Shown here: piece by piece, positions 52,380 to 57,267 of the stretch
Numbering within the stretch: the stretch's first letter is position 1
How the letters are laid out: each line of letters begins with the position of its first letter
DNA from: a virus
DNA: 57,267 nucleotides
Reading direction: 5' to 3' (one strand)
Virus record (IMG/VR): IMGVR_UViG_3300006869_000011
Span: 1-57,267 of that record
Position numbers and translations under genes: made by a program
Notes under the pieces: generated by a model
Told to the model about the DNA's origin: nothing
What the model saw: the letters and a program-made list of their open reading frames with translations, nothing else
The model's database searches: none

Positions 52380-53225
52380 TTAGATTCCTAATAGTTTTTC
52401 GTACTTTTTTATAATATCGTCTGTTACAAAATCATCTTCAGTATAATGAAACACACCACTTTGACGATAGTTACCAATTGTTAATTTACAATTTTCATCT
52501 AAATACACACCTACACGAGATTGCCAGTTGTCTGAAAAATTCTTGTTCCAATTTTGCACTTTAGGTTTCATGTGTGTAAAGCTAGGATATTGTGTTTTGC
52601 TGTTGGTAATAATATTTTCTACATCCATAATTTTTGCAGCAATAGATGCATTCAAATCCATACTGCACCATCTTTGTATTTTTTTACCATTTGCTACTGA
52701 TTTATAAAATGTCATCCAATTATTATTAATCATTTCTAACCATGTATAAAACTCATGTGCTAAGTCTGACTTTTTAAAGTAATGTAATCCACAATACAAA
52801 TTAGGCAAATTATATGTATCCCAACTACGTCTGTAATAATTACTTGTTACTTTATCTCCTCTGTATGTATAAACATTACTAGTAAAAAATAAATCATAAT
52901 TGTTTAAAAAATCAAACCAATCGCTCATATCTTCTAATACAAGCATATCAGTATCCATTACTATAGTTTCAGTATAAGGAATAGCATGATATATTTTCCA
53001 TCTATTGCTGATTTTCCAATCTTCATCCGCAGCATGATCTCCCCAAGGTATTTCAACTACGTGATCAAAAAGATCTTTGTATTTGTTTGGTACTTGATCA
53101 TTTGTAATAAGACAGATACTTGCGTTACTATTTGTAGTTTTAATACTCATAGCAGCAAGACATGCTTGTTGAACATAATCTGTTGTAGAATTTTGTGCCA
53201 ACATTGTAAAGTTATTCGTTGTCAA
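52380..53225 (-). CDS. Glycosyltransferase-like protein (GT8-like, DxD)
   Basis: 281 residues. The TTG start at 53225 is supported by GGAGAG 5 nt upstream and by alignment with the start of 53212. IVMDTDMLVLEDM has D91-T-D93, the DxD metal/nucleotide-sugar motif after a Rossmann-like N-terminal half; CGLHYFKKSD and a late HYTEDD follow, as in glycogenin-type enzymes. It likely transfers a hexose from a nucleotide sugar. Confidence 0.68.
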   Translation of the reverse strand: MTTNNFTMLAQNSTTDYVQQACLAAMSIKTTNSNASICLITNDQVPNKYKDLFDHVVEIPWGDHAADEDWKISNRWKIYHAIPYTETIVMDTDMLVLEDMSDWFDFLNNYDLFFTSNVYTYRGDKVTSNYYRRSWDTYNLPNLYCGLHYFKKSDLAHEFYTWLEMINNNWMTFYKSVANGKKIQRWCSMDLNASIAAKIMDVENIITNSKTQYPSFTHMKPKVQNWNKNFSDNWQSRVGVYLDENCKLTIGNYRQSGVFHYTEDDFVTDDIIKKYEKLLGI

Positions 53226-54051
53226 TGATTCTCTCCAAACTAAATTTGTTCATAATATGCACGTTTGATCCTTTCATCCGCACTCCTGTGTACTCGCCAA
53301 ACCGATTTGTTTTTTGAACTAATACTTTAATTTCGTCATCTTTAATATCAAGTGCAACATCTTTACCAATTGTATAATATTTTTTGCCTGGTAACTTTCC
53401 TACAAAATTGCCTGCTTGATATCCGTTCATAATATGTGCTGCAATACTAAATGCAAAATCATTTCTAAACACACTACTAGTAAACTGATATACATTTCTA
53501 TAGTGCCAGTAATTTTCTTCTATGTGTTTAACTAGATCAAAAAATATTTTTGTTTCTTTGGTTTTTCTAAAAAAGCAAACCGTTGCCCAATAAAAATCTA
53601 CACTTGTGTCACTGATGTGTTGAAACTCTGGAGTTTTATCATGAATACCTAAATGTGTTGCATCTTTATACAACATTAGATCTTTGTGTTGTGTAAAACA
53701 ATTATTCAAAATATCGTTTGATATAATGTAGTCAGTATCCATAATAATTGTTTGATCATATGGAGTTAAATCATATGCAGATGCTCGGTGTTTATTATGA
53801 AATGGTAAAACTTGATTATGTAAGTCTCCGTCATAATGTCTACGACTAGAGCTGTTTTGCTTTAGCATTGCAAAAACAATGTTATCAAAATTTTCTACAT
53901 ATTCGGGATATTTTTCTTTTACTTTTACATCTGTAACTAAAGTTACTGGTAAATCCATATATTTTTTTATTCGTTTGGCAAGAAAATTTGCTTGTTTAAC
54001 ATAGTTCATAGACTGGTTATTACTTGCAAATAATAGTACACCTTTTGTCAT
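53212..54051 (-). CDS. Glycosyltransferase-like protein (GT8-like, DxD)
   Basis: 279 residues. LLFASNNQSMNYVKQANFLA at the start, IIMDTDY with D105-T-D107, WATVCFFRKTKETKIFF. Same fold layout as 52380 but only distantly similar, so an old duplication. ATGA overlap with 54048. Confidence 0.66.
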   Translation of the reverse strand: MTKGVLLFASNNQSMNYVKQANFLAKRIKKYMDLPVTLVTDVKVKEKYPEYVENFDNIVFAMLKQNSSSRRHYDGDLHNQVLPFHNKHRASAYDLTPYDQTIIMDTDYIISNDILNNCFTQHKDLMLYKDATHLGIHDKTPEFQHISDTSVDFYWATVCFFRKTKETKIFFDLVKHIEENYWHYRNVYQFTSSVFRNDFAFSIAAHIMNGYQAGNFVGKLPGKKYYTIGKDVALDIKDDEIKVLVQKTNRFGEYTGVRMKGSNVHIMNKFSLERIIDNE

Positions 54052-54395
54052 AGATTCATAATACTTTCTACTGATCTATTATTTTTTAGTTCGTTATATC
54101 CAAACAAGTATTCATTTGATGCTTCAAAGTATTTTGAATATACTTCAGTATTAAATTTTTCTAAATCTTCAACAACAATAGGAATATCGTTGTCATCTAC
54201 TAAAATAGTGGTATCAACATTCATTGCTGTTAAACTTTGGCAAAAACTAATCAAATCATGTGTGATAGAAAATTGTCCGCCATTGTAGTAATATACTAAA
54301 TTTTCTTTATACTTTTCATTTAGTAATCTTTTTTGATTGTTTAATGTAACCATATAGTTACTGATATCGAGTGCTTTTTCGAGACGTTCGTCCAT
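54048..54395 (-). CDS. Small conserved T4-like phage protein
   Basis: 115 residues. MDERLEKALDISNYMVTLNN, then a Tyr/Gly patch (VYYYNGGQF) and a helical C terminus (EASNEYLFGYNELKNNRS). It looks like a small protein I recall from marine T4-like phages; function unknown. First gene of the glycosyltransferase operon. Perfect AGGAGG ribosome site and a consensus promoter upstream; the start codon falls inside a small hairpin. Confidence 0.75.
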   Translation of the reverse strand: MDERLEKALDISNYMVTLNNQKRLLNEKYKENLVYYYNGGQFSITHDLISFCQSLTAMNVDTTILVDDNDIPIVVEDLEKFNTEVYSKYFEASNEYLFGYNELKNNRSVESIMNL

Positions 54396-54413
54396 AGAAT
54401 CCTCCTACTATGG
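54392..54413 (-). promoter_or_regulatory. Hairpin over ribosome site and start codon
   Basis: In the minus-strand transcript, CCATAG (54413-54408) pairs with CTATGG (54397-54392). The 10-nt loop contains AGGAGG and the 3' arm contains the ATG of the 54048-54395 gene. It could limit translation until melted or bound by a protein. Six pairs only, so stability is modest. Confidence 0.45.
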
Positions 54414-54417
54414 TTAA

Positions 54418-54446
54418 ATTATAACTAATTTTTATGTTGTTGTCAA
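54418..54446 (-). promoter_or_regulatory. Perfect-consensus sigma70-like promoter
   Basis: Minus strand: TTGACA (54446-54441), 17-nt spacer, TATAAT (54423-54418). Unlike the leaderless cases it leaves a 22-nt stretch with AGGAGG before the ATG. It would drive the 54395-49535 operon. Confidence 0.85.
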
Positions 54447-54447
54447 C

Positions 54448-55491
54448 TTATAAATTACTTACAACGGTGCCTGTAGGTGGTGATTGAGTAATAGCATCAT
54501 ATGTTATGCTATTGTAACTAAAATCACTATCAGGTGTGTATGTATATAAATTGCTTGTAATTGATGCTGTTACTGATTCGTCGATTGGATCAATGCCTGA
54601 TGTACCTGTATCTCCGTCATCAAATTCTATTTCAAAATTTAATTGTGTAGTGCTACTAAATGCACCATTTGTCCATGCATAAATTCTTGTATAGTTGTCG
54701 TTATAGATAGAACCGCCGCCTTGTTTTTCAAATATCAAAGTTTTACTGGCTTTTGCATCTGCTATATTAGCACCGCTAAATCCGGTTCCAGTGCCGCCAA
54801 CTGATTCACTTCTCCATGTTGTATTTGCTATTCTACCAAATCTAATTGTGCCCATGTCTGTATACATTTGTGCCCAGTTATAATCTTTTGTACCAGCTGT
54901 ACCAGTAGTACCACCTGTTGCACTTGCGTCAAATCTAATTTCTCCGCCTGCTGCAAGAAAATACAAAAGAGCATTGTGACTAGAAAAGTTTACAGAAACT
55001 TCATGTCGAATAATTTTAACTGCATCACTTGCACCTCCCCAACTGGTGCTTCTAGTAGAAGATGTACTTGCGGCGCCTGTTGTTAATAAGCCTGCTGTTG
55101 TAAAACTTGTTGAACTAAAATCAGTAGTAGCATGATTAAATCCTAAAATAGCAGTACCAATAGTGTTAAAATCTGTTATTTCTTGAATATCAACAGGATC
55201 TACGCCTTGTTCAAATGCTGTTGGATCAATAGTAGCGTTTACACTTCCAAAAATATGTACATGAGCTGCTTGTAAATCTTTCCATAAATCAAAGTATTGT
55301 TGTTCAGTTACGGTATCACTTACACCAGGGGTGTTACCACCAACAACTAGTCCACTTGTAAAATTTCTTCCATAACCACTAGATGTGGTACTTGTTGCAA
55401 TACTATGATCGGCCCATACACCAAAATTGCCTACTCTTTGAGCAATTGATTGTCTAACATTATTGTATTCACTAGCAGCTATTAGTGGCAT
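54448..55491 (-). CDS. Phage structural protein, tail-type
   Basis: 347 residues, Ser/Thr/Gly-rich. AASEYNNVRQSI at the start, YFDLWKDLQAAHVHIFG, LLYFLAAGGEIRFDASATGG and FEIEFDDGD. The layout (start block, ~100-residue helical part, then FF/LYFLAAGG.IRF and IEFDD.D) is shared with 55545, so they are paralogues. I recall similar proteins from marine T4-like phages, presumed virion components. No enzymatic motif. Confidence 0.72.
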   Translation of the reverse strand: MPLIAASEYNNVRQSIAQRVGNFGVWADHSIATSTTSSGYGRNFTSGLVVGGNTPGVSDTVTEQQYFDLWKDLQAAHVHIFGSVNATIDPTAFEQGVDPVDIQEITDFNTIGTAILGFNHATTDFSSTSFTTAGLLTTGAASTSSTRSTSWGGASDAVKIIRHEVSVNFSSHNALLYFLAAGGEIRFDASATGGTTGTAGTKDYNWAQMYTDMGTIRFGRIANTTWRSESVGGTGTGFSGANIADAKASKTLIFEKQGGGSIYNDNYTRIYAWTNGAFSSTTQLNFEIEFDDGDTGTSGIDPIDESVTASITSNLYTYTPDSDFSYNSITYDAITQSPPTGTVVSNL

Positions 55492-55511
55492 AAAATACTC
55501 CCTTTTAATCT

Positions 55512-55540
55512 ACTATAATATATAGTTTTCCATTTGTCAA
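55512..55540 (-). promoter_or_regulatory. Sigma70-like promoter
   Basis: Minus strand: TTGACA (55540-55535), 17-nt spacer, TATAGT (55517-55512, 5 of 6), 20 nt before the ATG at 55491, with a GGGAG ribosome site between. No late-type octamer is present here although the gene is structural. Confidence 0.65.
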
Positions 55541-55544
55541 GCCT

Positions 55545-56459
55545 TTATAAATCTTGAGTTTTTTGGAAGTTAGGAGCAGGGTTATTTACATATAATCCGT
55601 CTGCATCATATGGTCTATAATGTAGAACTTCACTTACTAGTTCTCCATCTACGTATTCGTCGCCGCCGCCTGTTCCTACATCAGCGTCACTAAATTCAAT
55701 CTCAAAATCAATTGTAGAATCATTAGGCGCTTTTGCTCTAATGATATATTCATTTTCTGTATAATCAGCCGTACCCTGTTTTGTGAATACAACTTGATAA
55801 CTTGTTGTCAAGTCTTCATTACCAATTGCAGAACCGGTACCACTTCCTGGATTAGTATTAGTTGTTTCTGTTCTGCCAAAATCAATTCTTTGCATGTTTG
55901 TAAGAATTGTTTCCCAGTTTTGGTTTTTCAAAACAATAACAGGATCTGTATTCGAAACATCTCTTGCAAAAGTTGCATTAAATTGTATCAATCCGCCTGC
56001 ATTAAAAAATCCTCTACGTGCATTTGGAGATGTAAACCCTGCGCTAAAACGATGATATATACTTTGTGGTAATGCTGTACCACCCCAATTATTTGTGCGA
56101 GTGCTGTTTATGCCGGCATTAGTTTGTAACATGGCATCTGGGTCAGCAACAAATCTATTTGTTTCAAGATCGGTAATCAGTAATTCGTATGCTGCATGTA
56201 ATGCTTCTGTAATTTCTGCTGTTGTAGTTACTTGTGTAATTGTTGTGGCAAGATCAGGAGCGTTTTGATGAAAATAAACTTTTTGAAAATCTGTATACAA
56301 TGCATTCATATGTGATGCTTGTACCGTTTCTCCAATAGGAACAGAACTACTAGACACAACGTTATTGTATCCTTTGTCACCTGCTCCTGTACCTAATAAT
56401 GCTGCTATTTTTCCTTGTAACTGATTGTACCTTGCTGCTGAAATGATTTGGTTAACCAT
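55545..56459 (-). CDS. Phage structural protein, paralogue of 54448
   Basis: 304 residues. ISAARYNQLQGKIAALLG, HMNALYTDFQKVYFHQ, ARRGFFNAGGLIQFNATF, FGRTETT and IDFEIEFSDADVG align in order with 54448. Presumed tail or fibre-associated virion protein. AAGGA ribosome site; the 22-nt gap upstream holds GTAAATA, only a weak match to a late promoter. Confidence 0.72.
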   Translation of the reverse strand: MVNQIISAARYNQLQGKIAALLGTGAGDKGYNNVVSSSSVPIGETVQASHMNALYTDFQKVYFHQNAPDLATTITQVTTTAEITEALHAAYELLITDLETNRFVADPDAMLQTNAGINSTRTNNWGGTALPQSIYHRFSAGFTSPNARRGFFNAGGLIQFNATFARDVSNTDPVIVLKNQNWETILTNMQRIDFGRTETTNTNPGSGTGSAIGNEDLTTSYQVVFTKQGTADYTENEYIIRAKAPNDSTIDFEIEFSDADVGTGGGDEYVDGELVSEVLHYRPYDADGLYVNNPAPNFQKTQDL

Positions 56460-56482
56460 AAAACTATCCTTTTATTTACTTA

Positions 56483-57267
56483 TCATTTAAGCACACACTC
56501 TACTAGTTTTTCATCATTGCTATCATTTGATTCAAGCGCCACTCCTACTAGTCCTGTGGTTGCTGTAGTTGTGCATACGCCCTCTTCCCATGCATAAACG
56601 GCTTGACCTTTTTTAACAGGTCCTTTTACACGTACTGGTACACGACCTTTAAGTGCAATGTATTGTCCTTCTGCTTCGCTGTTCATCATAAATGCTGGAT
56701 CAGTGCTTACAACACCAATACACATCGAACTGCTTTTTGCTGGAACAACTTCACAGCAATCATCATCACCAACTGCTACTGCTGTTCCTGGTTCTAAATC
56801 AGTATCACCTGTAGTATACTTTTCAGCTAGGTCTGCATAACGAGCTTTTGTAGCTGTACCATTAAATTCAACTGCTGTAATATCACCTGTGCTGTCTCTC
56901 GAAACAATAGATGTTTTATCAGAAGTTCCTGGTACTGCAATACTAGCTGCATATGTTATACCAGAAATAACTAAACCATTTGCTGCATCAGCAGTACCTT
57001 TAAATGCTGTAGCATGAATTTGAGCAAACTTTTTAGTTGTACTACCAATGTTGTATAAATCATTAGTAACTGGGAATAACCCTGTATTAGAAGCATCAGT
57101 ATTTTGGACTGCTAAAATTTTTGTTGCTGTTCCTGATGGTCTAGTTGCACCTAAGTATAGTTTATCACCGGCTGTTGTATTTTTATTCCAAATAATTGGA
57201 CTTGTACCATCTGTATCAATTTTAACTTCTAAATCATTGCTATCACCTAACGTAAATCCAGCATCGT
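56483..57267 (-). CDS. Tail-fibre-like protein, N-terminal part outside window
   Basis: Reading the minus strand, this frame stays open from the right edge of the window to the stop at 56483, giving at least 261 residues; the ATG at 56725 is internal. GSTTKKFAQIHATAFKG, then ARYADLAEKYTTGDTDLEPG and a compact C-terminal domain (GRVPVRVKGPVKKGQAVYAW). The KF..IHAT.F.G and YADLAE..Y patterns are typical of C-terminal regions of phage fibre or structural proteins. Same transcription unit direction as 55545 and 54448. Confidence 0.78.
   Translation of the reverse strand, partial: DAGFTLGDSNDLEVKIDTDGTSPIIWNKNTTAGDKLYLGATRPSGTATKILAVQNTDASNTGLFPVTNDLYNIGSTTKKFAQIHATAFKGTADAANGLVISGITYAASIAVPGTSDKTSIVSRDSTGDITAVEFNGTATKARYADLAEKYTTGDTDLEPGTAVAVGDDDCCEVVPAKSSSMCIGVVSTDPAFMMNSEAEGQYIALKGRVPVRVKGPVKKGQAVYAWEEGVCTTTATTGLVGVALESNDSNDEKLVECVLK

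Noticed and set aside
55801-55812. TTGACA on the minus strand inside 55545 as a promoter
   Set aside because: No -10-like hexamer lies at 15-19 nt, so it is probably chance.
1-57267. CRISPR arrays, tRNA or rRNA genes, insertion sequences, integrase or attachment sites
   Set aside because: No regularly spaced repeats, cloverleaf-like T-loop/acceptor pairs, transposase or integrase frames were noticed; an automated scan would be needed to exclude a diverged tRNA.

Overview
The window looks like part of a marine T4-like tailed-phage genome (contractile-tail type, as in phages of marine cyanobacteria or SAR11-like alphaproteobacteria). This rests on short structural or hypothetical genes of a type I associate with marine T4-like phages (3378-4290, 54048-54395), tail-fibre-like proteins with glycine/Asn-Val-Thr-Gly repeats, T4-late-promoter-like octamers (TATAAATA or GATAAATA) before several plus-strand genes, and very tight gene packing on an AT-rich background. 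Host and taxonomy are inference; no capsid, portal, terminase or polymerase gene lies in the window.

Layout. (1) 1-4856, plus strand: a MoxR-type AAA ATPase and an HExxH/VWA protein, separated by an intrinsic terminator and a sigma70-like promoter, then small phage proteins and a 2-oxoglutarate/Fe(II) oxygenase-like protein. (2) 4908-9717, plus: a tail-fibre-like protein and a 999-residue subtilisin-type (S8) protein. (3) 9714-46382, mostly minus: about 36 kb of overlapping enzyme genes. Nineteen are radical SAM proteins. Mixed among them are SGNH-like proteins, FkbM-type and other methyltransferases, two nitroreductase-like proteins, two QueC-like PP-loop ATPases, an asparagine synthetase, an SDR, a PLP aminotransferase-like protein, a 2OG oxygenase-like protein and a glycosyltransferase-like protein. 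Three plus-strand SGNH-like genes (21842-23731) behind an exact TATAAATA interrupt the block. (4) 46455-49570, plus: a second tail-fibre-like gene, then an ANL adenylate-forming enzyme and a small possible acyltransferase. (5) 49535-57267, minus: a twentieth radical SAM gene, glycosyltransferase-like genes, and tail or structural paralogues, the last running off the window.

The main point of interest is the array of twenty radical SAM genes. Fourteen carry an N-terminal cysteine domain (Cys, CC, CxxC) resembling a SPASM/twitch auxiliary-cluster domain placed before the core; four carry a comparable domain at the C terminus; two form a separate pair. Radical SAM genes alternate with PP-loop amidating/adenylating genes. 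Together the enzymes could activate, amidate, methylate, hydroxylate, reduce and glycosylate a substrate. I infer a phage-encoded multi-step tailoring pathway acting on a surface glycan, a peptide or a virion protein. The substrate is not visible in the sequence.

Regulation. Near-consensus TTGACA/TATAAT promoters sit in the few intergenic gaps. In four cases the -10 hexamer is only 5-6 nt before the ATG, which predicts leaderless mRNAs. Gene density is so high that no gene-free stretch exceeds about 75 bases.
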